From Bifidobacteriaceae bacterium UBA2724 (GTDB taxonomy: Bacteria > Actinomycetota > Actinomycetes > Actinomycetales > Bifidobacteriaceae), in the NCBI GenBank assembly GCA_002353815.1, contig DEKK01000008.1, positions 76,038 through 140,037 on the forward strand: DNA of 64,000 bases, read 5' to 3'. Position 1 is the first letter of the stretch. The number at the start of each line of letters is the position of its first letter. The translations under genes and the position numbers were made by a program. The notes beneath the pieces are model-generated. The model saw nothing but the letters and a program-made list of their open reading frames with translations, was not told the DNA's origin and did not search any database. Below are positions 26,821 through 35,642 of the stretch, one piece after another.

Positions 26821-28236
26821 ATGGAGCTTGCGTACATCCCATCTCCGGGTTTTTCGACCATCACCATCGGCTCCGTCACCATCCGCATGTATGCCATCAT
26901 GATCCTCCTCGGCATCGTCGCGGCTGTGTGGATCAGCGCACGGCGGTGGAAGAAAGTCGGCGGTGATTTCGACCAGATACTCGACATCTCCATCGTGGCG
27001 GTGCCCTGCGGCATAATCGGCGCACGTCTCTACCACGTCATCACCACGCCGGAGCGTTTCTTCGGCTCCACGGGTAACCCCGCCGACATCTTCCGCATCT
27101 GGCAGGGCGGCCTGGGAATCTGGGGCGGCATCCTGCTGGGCGCCCTCGGAGCATGGGCGTGGTGCCGCCACAGGCATTACCCCATGGCTTTGCTCGCCGA
27201 TGCCGTCGCGCCTGCATTGCTCGTCGCGCAGGCCATCGGCCGCCTCGGCAACTGGTTCAACCAGGAGCTCTATGGCGCGCCGACCACGCTCCCCTGGGGC
27301 CTCAAGCTCAATCCGAACGCCTCGGGCGCCATCGGAAGCTACGAGTCCTGCTACCAGGGGTCGACGTGCCCCACGGACACGCTGTTCCACCCCACGTTCC
27401 TCTATGAGATGATCTGGAACCTCATCGGCGCCTACCTGCTCGTGTGGCTCGGCAGGAAGTTCGTCGACAAGTTCAAGGCAGGCACCCTTTTCTGCTTCTA
27501 CGTGATGTGGTACACGCTCGGCCGCACGTGGATCGAATATCTGCGCATTGACTACGCGCACACGTTCCTCGGCGTCCGCATCAACGTCTGGGTGTCCATC
27601 ATCGTGTTCGTCCTCAGCATCGTCGCCTTCTTCTTCGTGCAGCGCTACGGCCAGTCGACCGCGGTGCTTTCGGACAAGCTCTTCGCCATCACCCAGCAGG
27701 AAGAGAAACAGCGCAACGACGAGGAACAGGCCGAGGCGCAGCGCCTGCGCGAGAAGCAGCGCCGCAAGAAAGAGGAAGAGGAGCGCAAGGCCAACGGCGA
27801 AACCGAGAGGAACGAGGACGAATCCAGGTCGGGCGACGATAAGTCCCCGCAGGCCGAAAACACCGAGTCGGCGGAGCCGTCCGATGCCGATTCCCCGGCC
27901 GAAGCCGCTGATTCGGCGGTGTCCGAAGAAGAGAAGGGCTCCCGGGAATCCGTTTTCGACGCCGCTTTGAAGAGGAACGACACGACCGCGCCATCGTCCC
28001 TGTGGAATTCCGCCACAGACGCAGAAAACGGGGACGCGTCAGCTTCCGACACGCCGAACGATTCCGTCGACGTCTTCGCCGCCTTGGCCGGAAAGGACGA
28101 CGCCCGTCCCCTGTCCGATGCCAGCGCCGTTTTCGACCGGCTCGCAGCATCCGGCGATGCGGAAGCGGACTCCGATGGCACAGATCCTGCCGGGGCCGCA
28201 GATGACACGGACCCGGACCAATTCCAAAATCAGTAA
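26821..28236 (+). CDS. lgt: Prolipoprotein diacylglyceryl transferase with long acidic tail
   Basis: The membrane enzyme transfers diacylglycerol from phosphatidylglycerol to lipobox cysteines, for example that of the lipoprotein encoded at 4428. The family signature GRLGNWFNQELYG lies near 139-151. The N-terminal YIPSPGFSTITIGSVTIRMY and a series of membrane segments cover residues 1 to about 285, the normal size. A further ~185 residues form a cytoplasmic tail: a basic/acidic coiled-coil-like run (EEKQRNDEEQAEAQRLREKQ), then long Ser/Asp/Glu/Ala low complexity. The tail is not part of the catalytic fold. The ATG at 26821 has GAAGGAAACG upstream. Confidence 0.94.
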   Translation: MELAYIPSPGFSTITIGSVTIRMYAIMILLGIVAAVWISARRWKKVGGDFDQILDISIVAVPCGIIGARLYHVITTPERFFGSTGNPADIFRIWQGGLGIWGGILLGALGAWAWCRHRHYPMALLADAVAPALLVAQAIGRLGNWFNQELYGAPTTLPWGLKLNPNASGAIGSYESCYQGSTCPTDTLFHPTFLYEMIWNLIGAYLLVWLGRKFVDKFKAGTLFCFYVMWYTLGRTWIEYLRIDYAHTFLGVRINVWVSIIVFVLSIVAFFFVQRYGQSTAVLSDKLFAITQQEEKQRNDEEQAEAQRLREKQRRKKEEEERKANGETERNEDESRSGDDKSPQAENTESAEPSDADSPAEAADSAVSEEEKGSRESVFDAALKRNDTTAPSSLWNSATDAENGDASASDTPNDSVDVFAALAGKDDARPLSDASAVFDRLAASGDAEADSDGTDPAGAADDTDPDQFQNQ

Positions 28237-28264
28237 CGAAGCCGTGATAGTCGCACAAAGACTT

Positions 28265-28280
28265 TAGAATGGGAAACATG
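28265..28280 (+). promoter_or_regulatory. Candidate leaderless promoter of rpe
   Basis: TAGAAT (28265-28270) lies exactly 7 nt before the ATG at 28278, the same spacing as TAGGTT before guaB3. No Shine-Dalgarno sequence precedes this ATG. This predicts a leaderless or nearly leaderless mRNA and argues against the earlier ATG at 28269, which overlaps the hexamer. Confidence 0.55.
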
Positions 28281-28946
28281 ACTAGCATTCAGATCGCACC
28301 GAGCATCCTGTCAGCCGATTTCTGCAACCTTGAGCGTGACCTCAAGGCGATTTCCAACGCAGACCTCGTCCATGTGGACGTGATGGACCATCATTTCGTT
28401 CCGAATCTCACGCTGGGCGAGCCAATCGTCAAGCGCATCTGCGAGGTCACCGACCTTCCCGTCGACGTGCACCTCATGATCGAGGACCCCGACCGCTGGG
28501 CCCCCGAATTCGCCAAGGCCGGGGCCTATTCCGTGACCTTCCACATGGGTGCCACCCATGCCCCCGTGCGTCTGGCGCGCCAGCTCCATGACATGAACGT
28601 GCGTGCCTGCTTCGCCGTGCGTCCTGCCGAGCCCGTCGAGCCCATCTTCGACATCCTCGATGAGTTCGACATGATTCTCGTCATGACCGTCGAGCCTGGC
28701 TTCGGCGGGCAGAAGTTCCTTGGCAACCAGATGGCCAAGGTGCGCCGTCTGCGCGACGAGATCACCCGCCGTGGGCTTGACACCCGCATCGAGGTCGATG
28801 GCGGCGTGAGCCCCACGACCGCGCACATCGTCGCAGAGGCCGGGGCTGACGTCCTCGTCGCAGGTTCGGCCGTGTACGGCGCTGAGGACCCCGCGGACGC
28901 CATCGAGCAGATCCGCGCCAACGCGCAGGCCGCTTACAAGGACTGA
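28278..28946 (+). CDS. rpe: Ribulose-phosphate 3-epimerase
   Basis: The 222-residue zinc barrel interconverts ribulose-5-phosphate and xylulose-5-phosphate, which feeds the phosphoketolase pathway in bifidobacteria. It has IAPSILSADF at the N-terminus, HVDVMDHHFVPNLT (metal His and catalytic Asp), LDVHLM-like VDVHLMIEDP, and VEPGFGGQKF, then IEVDGGV with the second catalytic Asp. The start at 28278 is chosen for the reason given at the leaderless promoter. The next genes, hisE and hisG, are on the same strand. Confidence 0.96.
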   Translation: MTSIQIAPSILSADFCNLERDLKAISNADLVHVDVMDHHFVPNLTLGEPIVKRICEVTDLPVDVHLMIEDPDRWAPEFAKAGAYSVTFHMGATHAPVRLARQLHDMNVRACFAVRPAEPVEPIFDILDEFDMILVMTVEPGFGGQKFLGNQMAKVRRLRDEITRRGLDTRIEVDGGVSPTTAHIVAEAGADVLVAGSAVYGAEDPADAIEQIRANAQAAYKD

Positions 28947-29003
28947 GACCGGAAAACCCCGCGGCTGGCGCCGTGGTCAAGAAGAAAGAAAAACAAGAAA
29001 CAC

Positions 29004-29279
29004 ATGAGTGAATCCCGCAAGACCTTTGAGGAACTGTTCGCAGAGCTGAGCGAGAAGGCCAAGACCCGTCCTGAAGGCTCCCTGACCGTCGACGAACTCG
29101 ACAAGGGCACCCATTTCATCGGAAAGAAGATCGTGGAGGAGGCCTCGGAGACCTGGATGGCCGCGGAGTACGAAGGCGCCGACCGCACCGCCGAAGAAAT
29201 GAGCCAGCTCATCTACCACGTGCAGGTCATGATGATCAAGCACGGCATCACTCTCGACGACGTCTATCGCTATCTGTGA
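29004..29279 (+). CDS. hisE: Phosphoribosyl-ATP pyrophosphohydrolase
   Basis: The 91-residue enzyme cleaves PR-ATP to PR-AMP, the second histidine step. It contains the acidic MazG-like metal motif: GKKIVEEASETW near residues 37-48 followed by the conserved EEMSQLIYHVQV helix. It is a stand-alone protein, whereas many bacteria fuse it to hisI. hisG begins 63 nt downstream, and the two are likely one unit. Confidence 0.95.
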   Translation: MSESRKTFEELFAELSEKAKTRPEGSLTVDELDKGTHFIGKKIVEEASETWMAAEYEGADRTAEEMSQLIYHVQVMMIKHGITLDDVYRYL

Positions 29280-29342
29280 CTCGCACCGGGCAGCGCTCGG
29301 CAACGCCCGTCCAATATCACCAAATAATACAAGAGGATAACA

Positions 29343-30194
29343 ATGCTGAGAATTGCAGTTCCTAACAAGGGCATGCTGTCGGAACCGTCGTGGAACCTTC
29401 TCGAGGAGTCAGGATACAAACTTCGCGCGAACCCGCGCCAGCTCGTGGTCGAAGACGACGAGAACGGCATCGAGCTGTTCTACCTTCGTCCGCTTGACAT
29501 CGCCGTGTACGTTGGGGCCGGCAACATCGACCTCGGCCTCACCGGCCGCGACATGCTGCTCAACACGCAGACCGATGCCACGGAGCACATGCAGCTTGGA
29601 TACGGCGCGTCCACGTTCCGCTTCGCAGCGCCCAAGGATTCGTCGATCGAAACGCTGCAGGACATCGACGGCAAGCGCGTCGCAACGTCCTACGACAAGC
29701 TTCTGTCTGATTATCTGACCAGCCGCGGCATCCACGCCAAGATCGTGCATCTGGATGGCGCCGTTGAGTCCTCGGTGCAACTGGGAGTCGCCGACCTCAT
29801 CGCCGACGTCGTATCCACGGGGACCACGCTTCGTAACGCCGGCCTGCGCATCTTCGCGGACCCGATCCTGCACTCCGAGGCGGTGCTCGTGAAGTCGCCC
29901 CGCATCAGTGAGGACAATCCCGAGCTGGCCGTGTTCGAGCGTCGCCTCCGCGGCGTGCTCACCGCGCACCGCTATGTGCTCATGGACTACGACATCCGCA
30001 AGACCAACCTCGCAGCGGCCGTCGAGATCACCCCGGGATTCGAATCTCCCACCATCTCGCCGCTGCGCGACGACGAGTGGGTCGCCGTGCGCGTCATGGT
30101 GCCCAAGAACGAGGTCAACGCGATCATGGACCGTCTCTACGATGTCGGCGCACGTGGCACCATTGTGACCGTGCTCCAGGCGTCGCGCATGTAA
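29343..30194 (+). CDS. hisG: ATP phosphoribosyltransferase
   Basis: The 283-residue enzyme makes PR-ATP from ATP and PRPP, the committed histidine step, inhibited by histidine. It is the long, HisZ-independent form. It begins LRIAVPNKGMLSEPSWNLLE and has GADLIADVVSTGTTLRNAG-like VADLIADVVSTGTTLR near 147-162 for PRPP binding. The C-terminal regulatory domain is present up to TVLQASRM. The start has AGAGGAT upstream. Downstream lies a 323-bp gap before pgsA. Confidence 0.96.
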   Translation: MLRIAVPNKGMLSEPSWNLLEESGYKLRANPRQLVVEDDENGIELFYLRPLDIAVYVGAGNIDLGLTGRDMLLNTQTDATEHMQLGYGASTFRFAAPKDSSIETLQDIDGKRVATSYDKLLSDYLTSRGIHAKIVHLDGAVESSVQLGVADLIADVVSTGTTLRNAGLRIFADPILHSEAVLVKSPRISEDNPELAVFERRLRGVLTAHRYVLMDYDIRKTNLAAAVEITPGFESPTISPLRDDEWVAVRVMVPKNEVNAIMDRLYDVGARGTIVTVLQASRM

Positions 30195-30517
30195 CACTTC
30201 GATGTGTTCCAGCCTGCAATCACCCTCAAACAGTGGCTGCAGGCTATTCTTATATTGTGCGAAGCCTCATTGGACAGGCGCTGGCGCACTCGAGGGGGTC
30301 GGCACGGCAGGCTAGTGCCGGCATCCGCCTTCCATCACGTCAGCGAACCTGTGAATGTCGCTAGTGCACGCCCGCCGGCGCTCCGTTGCGCAGGACCGCC
30401 GGTCCGATGGGCCGGCCCCGGGCTTACGTCCGGCCGGTTCCGCTGGTACTTGTGCGCGGTGGAATCCGCACGCTACATGGCACCGAGGAATGCAAGGGTT
30501 CGAGGAAAGGGGAGGAT
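30195..30517. other. hisG-pgsA intergenic region
   Basis: The 323 bases contain an AT-rich TATATT at about 30251, a possible -10 for the pgsA operon, and a good AAAGGGGAGG site at the 3' end. I see no gene or RNA element. Confidence 0.4.
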
Positions 30518-31195
30518 GTGGCCAAGTTCCCGAAGATTCACAAGAGGTTCAGTCCCGAGCCCACGAACAAGATCCTCACCCTTCCCAATGTCATCAGCTT
30601 TCTGCGCATCATCTCGATCCCCATCATCATGGTTCTCGTCATGCAGCGCCATCTGTTCGCCGGCCTTGTCATCCTCGCCCTGTCCAGCATCTCCGACGGC
30701 GTCGATGGTTTCATCGCCCGGCGCTACAACCAGGTGACGAAACTGGGACAGGTGCTCGACCCCATCGCGGACCGGCTGCTCATCGTCTGCTCCATGCTGG
30801 CTCTGGGATCGGTCGACGTGCTTCCGTGGTGGGTGCTTCTCATCGTCGCTTCCCGAGAAGTCGTGCTTCTTTTCGGCATCCTCGCGCTTGCCAACAACGG
30901 ATACGGACCCCTTCCTGTCAATTTCGTCGGCAAAGCGGGAACCGCGGTTCTGATGATCGCCGTGCCGATTTTTATCGTCGCCGAGCTCGGGTCCGGCATT
31001 GGCTTCGACGTCCTGCACTATCTTGGCGATGCGTGCGCCATCTGGGGCTGCTGCCTGTATTGGATGGCGGGGGCCATCTATATCGTGCAAGGCACACAGG
31101 TGCTGCGCGGCGTCGACCCTTCGGAGCGGCATAAGACGTCGTCTGCGGCCGATGGCCTGAGTGGCGCGGCCACCTCGGATGGGATGCGGTCATGA
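30518..31195 (+). CDS. pgsA: CDP-alcohol phosphatidyltransferase, probable phosphatidylglycerophosphate synthase
   Basis: The 225-residue membrane enzyme condenses CDP-diacylglycerol with an alcohol, probably glycerol-3-phosphate. The full CDP-alcohol signature is present: Asp63-Gly64, Ala67-Arg68, Gly77, Asp81 and Asp85 within DGFIARRYNQVTKLGQVLD and PIAD. About five membrane segments follow. The start is set at a GTG at 30518 directly after AAAGGGGAGG; other GTG/ATG starts upstream are possible because the frame opens at 30386. Its TGA overlaps the ATG of the next gene (ATGA). The cluster matches the Mycobacterium pgsA2-Rv1823 region. Confidence 0.9.
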   Translation: MAKFPKIHKRFSPEPTNKILTLPNVISFLRIISIPIIMVLVMQRHLFAGLVILALSSISDGVDGFIARRYNQVTKLGQVLDPIADRLLIVCSMLALGSVDVLPWWVLLIVASREVVLLFGILALANNGYGPLPVNFVGKAGTAVLMIAVPIFIVAELGSGIGFDVLHYLGDACAIWGCCLYWMAGAIYIVQGTQVLRGVDPSERHKTSSAADGLSGAATSDGMRS

Positions 31196-33114
31196 CACAT
31201 CCCCGTGACCAGCACCGTGATTCCCCGTGGCATGCCGTGCCACGCCACGGGCAGGCCGGTCTGTGCCATGGTCAGGCTGATCCACGGGCGGAGAACCCAG
31301 ATGCCCAGGGGATGGAATCCACCTGTGGCGAAGACGGCACAGGGCACCGACGCGATCACCCCTCCGGAAAGCATGCCAAGCGCGATGCCGGATCGAATGC
31401 CGTACAGGACCGACTGCACGACGGCGACGGGCCGTCGCATGACGACACCGACGGACACGGCACGCATGGCTCCGAGGATGCGGCCCGCAAGCGCCGTCAC
31501 GAGCGCAGGGCGGAAATCCGAGAGACGGTGCGCGAGACCGAGTCGGATTCCTGGACGGATTTCATGGCGCTCCATGGCTCGGAAAAGGTGAATCTGTGGG
31601 ACGGCGACCATATCTCGACCGGACGGCGCCACCGTGGGCATTCTTTCGAAGCCGACCTGTCGCCGCAATCCGATTTCGGTCCCTATGCCACAACCGACGG
31701 AGACATCAATTTCGCCGACATTCGCACGTTCCTGAGACGACGCAACACGCATGCCGCCGATGACGCGGATGCCGATGCGTCTGTGCCGGCCGACGGTGAC
31801 GCCATGGGGACGACGCAAAGCATCCCCGTGCTGCCGCAGTGGATGAACCAGCCAGCCACCCCTGAAGCTGATATCCGGACCGCCGAGGCGACGGGCCGGG
31901 ACCTGCGCCCCGCAGCCTCCGATGAAGCGATGGGGGGAATATCCGAAAGTGAGGATGCCTCCGCTGATTTCGAAGCCCCGCGCCGAGACGCGCCACGCCA
32001 TGCCGGTGACCGGGCGGGCGACGATCGGACGACGCACCCTATTCAAGGAACCGCCGCACAGACCGCTACGGACGAGACACGGACCGAACCCGGCGACCGG
32101 GAATCCGCAGGGGAGAGGCGACAGTCCGAGGGAACGCGGCACAGGTCACATGCGCGGCACGATGCGGATGAGCACGACCGCCCTGCGTCGTACCCCGTGC
32201 CCACGGGCATGCGTCCGACGCGTCCCCGTTCAGTTTTCTCCCAGGACTACATGTTGCTCGTCAACCACCACGTGCTGGATGAGGGTCACAGGAAGCGCCG
32301 GCATCCGCACCGCAACCTCGACGATTCGCTCCGTCTCATCGACGATCTCACGAACCGGCCGATGGACCCCTTGTTCACTGACGCTATGCTGGTGCAGCAT
32401 GATGAGAAACCCGCCGCCAAGGTGGCCATGAAGACCATCTCCTTCCTCATCTGCGTGATTATCGGCCTGTCCTTCGTCATCGCCGTGCAGACGTTGCATG
32501 AGAACTCGCGTGAGAAAGTCCGTCAGGAAGAGGCCAATCAGCTCACCGAATCAACGCAGCGTTATGAGGATTTGCAGAGCGACGTCGAGGACCTGCGAAG
32601 CCAGATCGAAACGCTTTCGAAGTATTCGACGACGACGGTGAAAACACCGGATTCCGACAGGATCCGCAATGGCACCGTCGAGGTGGAAGGGCCTGGAATC
32701 AGCGTCACGTTGGCCGACCCGGCGACGCTCGACGACTCGCAGGACGGCTCGTCGGCGGATGGCAAACGCAAGGTCGCCGATACCGACATCCAGCTTTTCG
32801 TGGACCGCCTGTGGGCTTCCGGCGCGGAGGCCATTTCGGTCAACGGGCAGCGCCTTGGCCCGCAGACGTCGGTGCGTGGAGCCGGCGGCAAGGTACTCGT
32901 CGGTTTCGTCGCGGTGCAAAGCCCGTATGTCATCGAAGCCATCGGAAATCCCGCGACGATGACGGCGGGGGTGGATTCGGGTCACAATCCCCAGCTGTAT
33001 CAATCCCTTGATACGTATGGAATTCGGGTTACGATTTCTAAACAGGGCGACATCCATCTCAGCGCCAACGCTATTTCGACGCTGCGGTATGCCCAGGAGG
33101 ACACAGATGAATGA
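31192..33114 (+). CDS. DUF881 protein with very long hydrophilic N-terminus
   Basis: The 640-residue protein overlaps pgsA by 4 nt. Residues 1-412 are hydrophilic, rich in His, Arg, Asp and Ala, without an obvious fold and probably cytoplasmic. A single membrane segment follows at about 414-435 (SFLICVIIGLSFVIAVQ), then a coiled-coil (ESTQRYEDLQSDVEDLRSQI). The C-terminal DUF881 domain contains FVDRLWASGAEAISVNGQR and SPYVIEAIGNPATM. DUF881 proteins resemble SpoIIIAH-like or division-associated extracellular domains of unknown function. Most homologs have only a short N-terminal tail. It pairs with the second DUF881 gene downstream. Confidence 0.85.
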   Translation: MTHPRDQHRDSPWHAVPRHGQAGLCHGQADPRAENPDAQGMESTCGEDGTGHRRDHPSGKHAKRDAGSNAVQDRLHDGDGPSHDDTDGHGTHGSEDAARKRRHERRAEIRETVRETESDSWTDFMALHGSEKVNLWDGDHISTGRRHRGHSFEADLSPQSDFGPYATTDGDINFADIRTFLRRRNTHAADDADADASVPADGDAMGTTQSIPVLPQWMNQPATPEADIRTAEATGRDLRPAASDEAMGGISESEDASADFEAPRRDAPRHAGDRAGDDRTTHPIQGTAAQTATDETRTEPGDRESAGERRQSEGTRHRSHARHDADEHDRPASYPVPTGMRPTRPRSVFSQDYMLLVNHHVLDEGHRKRRHPHRNLDDSLRLIDDLTNRPMDPLFTDAMLVQHDEKPAAKVAMKTISFLICVIIGLSFVIAVQTLHENSREKVRQEEANQLTESTQRYEDLQSDVEDLRSQIETLSKYSTTTVKTPDSDRIRNGTVEVEGPGISVTLADPATLDDSQDGSSADGKRKVADTDIQLFVDRLWASGAEAISVNGQRLGPQTSVRGAGGKVLVGFVAVQSPYVIEAIGNPATMTAGVDSGHNPQLYQSLDTYGIRVTISKQGDIHLSANAISTLRYAQEDTDE

Positions 33115-33171
33115 TATGACGGCACGGCGTCCGGCAGGCAGGGCGCATGCACCGGCGGGGACGGTGGTCGC

Positions 33172-33504
33172 ATGACCGCTGTCATCGGCCTGATACTCGG
33201 CGTTATCATCGGCATCTTCGTCAAACCCGACATCCCCATCTGGCTGCAGCCGTACCTTCCCATCATGGTCGTGGCTGCCCTTGACGCGCTCCTCGGCGCG
33301 GCGCGCTCCTATTTCGAGCACTCTTTCAACGACCGCGTGTTCGTGGTGTCCTTCCTGTCGAATGTGGTCACGGCCACCTTGCTCGTGCTGCTCGGCGACC
33401 AGCTCGGCGTCGGCTCGCAGCTCACCACGGCCGTCATCGTCGTCCTCGGCATCCGTATCTTCTCCAATGTGTCGGCCATACGACGCTTTATCTTCCGGGG
33501 GTGA
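33172..33504 (+). CDS. sbp: Small basic membrane protein (sbp family)
   Basis: The 110-residue protein has two or three membrane segments (start AVIGLILGVIIGIFV) and the conserved PIWLQPYLPIMVVAALDALLGA and a C-terminal RRFIFRG. This is the DUF1290/Sbp family always found between DUF881 genes and near division genes in Firmicutes and actinobacteria. A role in cell division or envelope assembly is suggested by context, not shown. Confidence 0.9.
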   Translation: MTAVIGLILGVIIGIFVKPDIPIWLQPYLPIMVVAALDALLGAARSYFEHSFNDRVFVVSFLSNVVTATLLVLLGDQLGVGSQLTTAVIVVLGIRIFSNVSAIRRFIFRG

Positions 33505-33510
33505 GCGGCC

Positions 33511-34698
33511 ATGGACAACTCTTTCGATGATCAGAAAGACCGGGTGCAGCCGAAAGAGCAGCCGTCCGGCAAGCCACGGCATGCCGAGCAGACCAAGCCA
33601 TCGCACCGCCATGCGGAGCCGCCGCGGGAATCGCGGCATGCCGAGGGTTCCCCTTATCCCGACGGCGAACGTCCAGCGCGGGACTCCCGCGATGCCCGTA
33701 TGGCGCGTCACGGGGCCGCAACCACGGAACGCAGTGCCACTCACCGTGACGCGTCGCCCTCCCATGGAGCCTCCCGATCGGACGAAACCATGAAGGGCGG
33801 GGCGCGCGACGCCGCTTCTCGGGCATCCCGGCATGATGCGAAGCCGCAGGGGAAGCATGAGGCGAAAAGCCATGCGCACGAAGGTGCGGATTTCCTGACC
33901 TTGGACGTGTCCACGCTGTTCCGGCGTCAGAAGCAGCATGACCGCCGCAACGACGCTACCGACACCGGATCGTTTCCCGTGGTGAAGAAACGCAGCGAAA
34001 CGACGGCGTTGCGACATTCGGCGGGGCAGAAAGCCCTGACGAGCCTGCTCGTCGTCCTCCTGTGCATGATCCTCGGATTCGCCTATGTGACGCAGATCCG
34101 GAACACGAGCGAGAACTTCCAATCGCTGAGCGAAGACGAGCTGGTGCGCCTTTTGGATGAAACCAACTCCCAGGTCAACAAACTTGAAGAGCAGAAAAGC
34201 GAGTTGCAAAGCCAGGTGGATTCCATCACCAACGCTACCGACAAGCAGTCCGAGCTCAACGATGTCGCCAAGAAGAACGCCACCACGAGCGGCATCCTGT
34301 CGGGGCGCCTGGCCTGCAACGGAAAAGGAATCATCGTGATGGTGACCGAAAACCAGACGCACGTCGACGCGACCCGTCTTTTCACGCTGGTGGAGGAGCT
34401 GAGGAACGCCGGTGCCGAGGCGATCACGTTCAGCGGCGTCCGCATCGTCGCGTCCTCGTACATCGTCGACACCGACAAGGGCGTGGAAGTCGACGGACAG
34501 ATCGTCTCGCAGCCCTATCAGATCAAAGCGATCGGCAACCAGGACTCCCTGACGAGCGCCATCACGATTTCCGGCGGAATCGGCGCGCAGCTGCGCGTGC
34601 GGTATAACGCAACCGTGACGGTAACGTCCGACGATAATGTGACGATTGACGAATTGGCGCAAACCAAGGACTATCAGTATGCGAGGATTGTAGAATGA
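33511..34698 (+). CDS. DUF881 protein, second copy
   Basis: The 395-residue protein has the same plan as the one encoded at 31192: a hydrophilic N-terminus of ~177 residues rich in Arg, His, Ser and Ala; one membrane helix at about 178-196 (SLLVVLLCMILGFAYVTQI); a coiled-coil (NSQVNKLEEQKSELQSQVDS); and a C-terminal DUF881 domain with LVEELRNAGAEAITFSGVR and QPYQIKAIGNQDSL. It starts 6 nt after sbp, and its TGA overlaps the next ATG. The two DUF881 proteins likely form a hetero-oligomer. Confidence 0.87.
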   Translation: MDNSFDDQKDRVQPKEQPSGKPRHAEQTKPSHRHAEPPRESRHAEGSPYPDGERPARDSRDARMARHGAATTERSATHRDASPSHGASRSDETMKGGARDAASRASRHDAKPQGKHEAKSHAHEGADFLTLDVSTLFRRQKQHDRRNDATDTGSFPVVKKRSETTALRHSAGQKALTSLLVVLLCMILGFAYVTQIRNTSENFQSLSEDELVRLLDETNSQVNKLEEQKSELQSQVDSITNATDKQSELNDVAKKNATTSGILSGRLACNGKGIIVMVTENQTHVDATRLFTLVEELRNAGAEAITFSGVRIVASSYIVDTDKGVEVDGQIVSQPYQIKAIGNQDSLTSAITISGGIGAQLRVRYNATVTVTSDDNVTIDELAQTKDYQYARIVE

Positions 34699-35129
34699 CT
34701 TCTATGACAGATCCAATTCCTACTGCAGGCGAAACAACAAGCATCGGCATCCCGGCAATCACCGTGGTGCCCGTGACGGTGGCGGGGGACAGGCCCCTGA
34801 GCCAGGAGGACCTGGACACAATCGCGCGTCTGAGCCCTGGCACGGCGCTCCTCATTTCGACCCGCGGCGCCGTTTCCGGCTCCCGGTACCTTCTCGATGA
34901 AGACAAAGTCACCGTGGGGCGCGATCCCAAAAGCGACATCATGCTCGACGACGGCACCGTGTCGCGCCAACACGCCGTGTTCATCCGCGAGAACGGCCGT
35001 TACAAGATTCAGGATGTGGGTAGCCTCAACGGCACCTATGTCAACCGCGAACGCGTAACGGAGACGGTTCTGAACAACGGCGACGAGCTCATGATCGGCA
35101 AGTTCAGGCTCGTGTTCTTCGAGCGGTGA
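34695..35129 (+). CDS. garA: FHA-domain phospho-switch protein (GarA/OdhI-like)
   Basis: The 144-residue protein has an N-terminal ETTS motif at residues 13-16, the site that serine/threonine kinases phosphorylate in mycobacterial GarA and corynebacterial OdhI. The FHA domain covers about 65-144 with VGRDPKSDIMLDD, VSRQHAVF and LNGTYVNRERV, the phosphothreonine-binding residues. In mycobacteria the unphosphorylated form inhibits 2-oxoglutarate dehydrogenase and glutamate dehydrogenase. Bifidobacteria appear to lack 2-oxoglutarate dehydrogenase, so the target here is uncertain. The ATG overlaps the DUF881 stop by 4 nt (ATGA); a second ATG at 34704 is possible. Confidence 0.9.
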   Translation: MTSMTDPIPTAGETTSIGIPAITVVPVTVAGDRPLSQEDLDTIARLSPGTALLISTRGAVSGSRYLLDEDKVTVGRDPKSDIMLDDGTVSRQHAVFIRENGRYKIQDVGSLNGTYVNRERVTETVLNNGDELMIGKFRLVFFER

Positions 35130-35163
35130 CACGGCGCTGAGAGCCGTACGCCGTTCTTCCCAA

Positions 35164-35205
35164 CGTTGCGCGCCGGTCCCGGAAACCCCGGACCGGCGCG
35201 CAACG
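35164..35205 (+). terminator. Terminator of the pgsA-garA cluster
   Basis: CGTTGCGCGCCGGTCCC (35164-35180) pairs with 35190-35205 (GGACCGGCGCGCAACG) to form a stem of about 16 bp. It is followed by GATTTGTTG rather than a long T run. Confidence 0.7.
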
Positions 35206-35570
35206 CGCTGAGGCCGATTTGTTGCCAGCGCGTGTTCTTCCGCGTGGCCTGAGCCACGGCCGTGGGGCCAGAACGATGGGTCTGGGTTTCTGCCGGCTCT
35301 TTGTGCGGGGCCTGCGCCGTGCCGTCGGCTGGGCACGCCGCAACGGCACGGGGGTGCGAGTGCCAGGTCCGGTTCTGTCAAAGTGGTTGCGAAACAGAAG
35401 GGGAGTGCGAAGAGGAGGGGCGCCGTCCGAGGCAGAAGTTTTCGGGCGGCTGTTCAGGCTCTTCGCACGGCATCCAAACGCCCGTGACCTGACCCACGCT
35501 CCACGAAACGCGACTTTTCTTCACAAAGCCTTCGATAGTCGTTCCATTACCTCTGCATTTCAGCTCTTAA

Positions 35571-35583
35571 TCTAGTGACTAGA
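35571..35583. promoter_or_regulatory. TCTAG-N3-CTAGA inverted repeat upstream of the MerR gene
   Basis: TCTAGTGACTAGA is a perfect inverted repeat with 5-bp arms. It lies about 60 bp before the start codon of the MerR regulator, in a region that should hold its promoter. It could be an autoregulatory operator. Confidence 0.4.
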
Positions 35584-35642
35584 GAACAAGGCGGCGTTCC
35601 CGCCCCGCATGAGATGTTGTAAGAATAACGAAGGAAAGCACC

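Larger units (their letters stand above)
35130..35642. other. garA-merR intergenic region
   Basis: These 513 bases contain a strong terminator (35164-35205) and an inverted repeat TCTAGTGACTAGA (35571-35583) about 60 bp before the MerR gene. The rest holds no convincing gene. Mycobacterium carries gcvH before garA, and ftsR and a BFN-domain gene after it; none of these is present here. Confidence 0.5.

Noticed and set aside
32551..34662. 703-codon minus-strand frame across the DUF881 genes
   Set aside because: It is antisense to genes with coupled overlaps and recognised domains.
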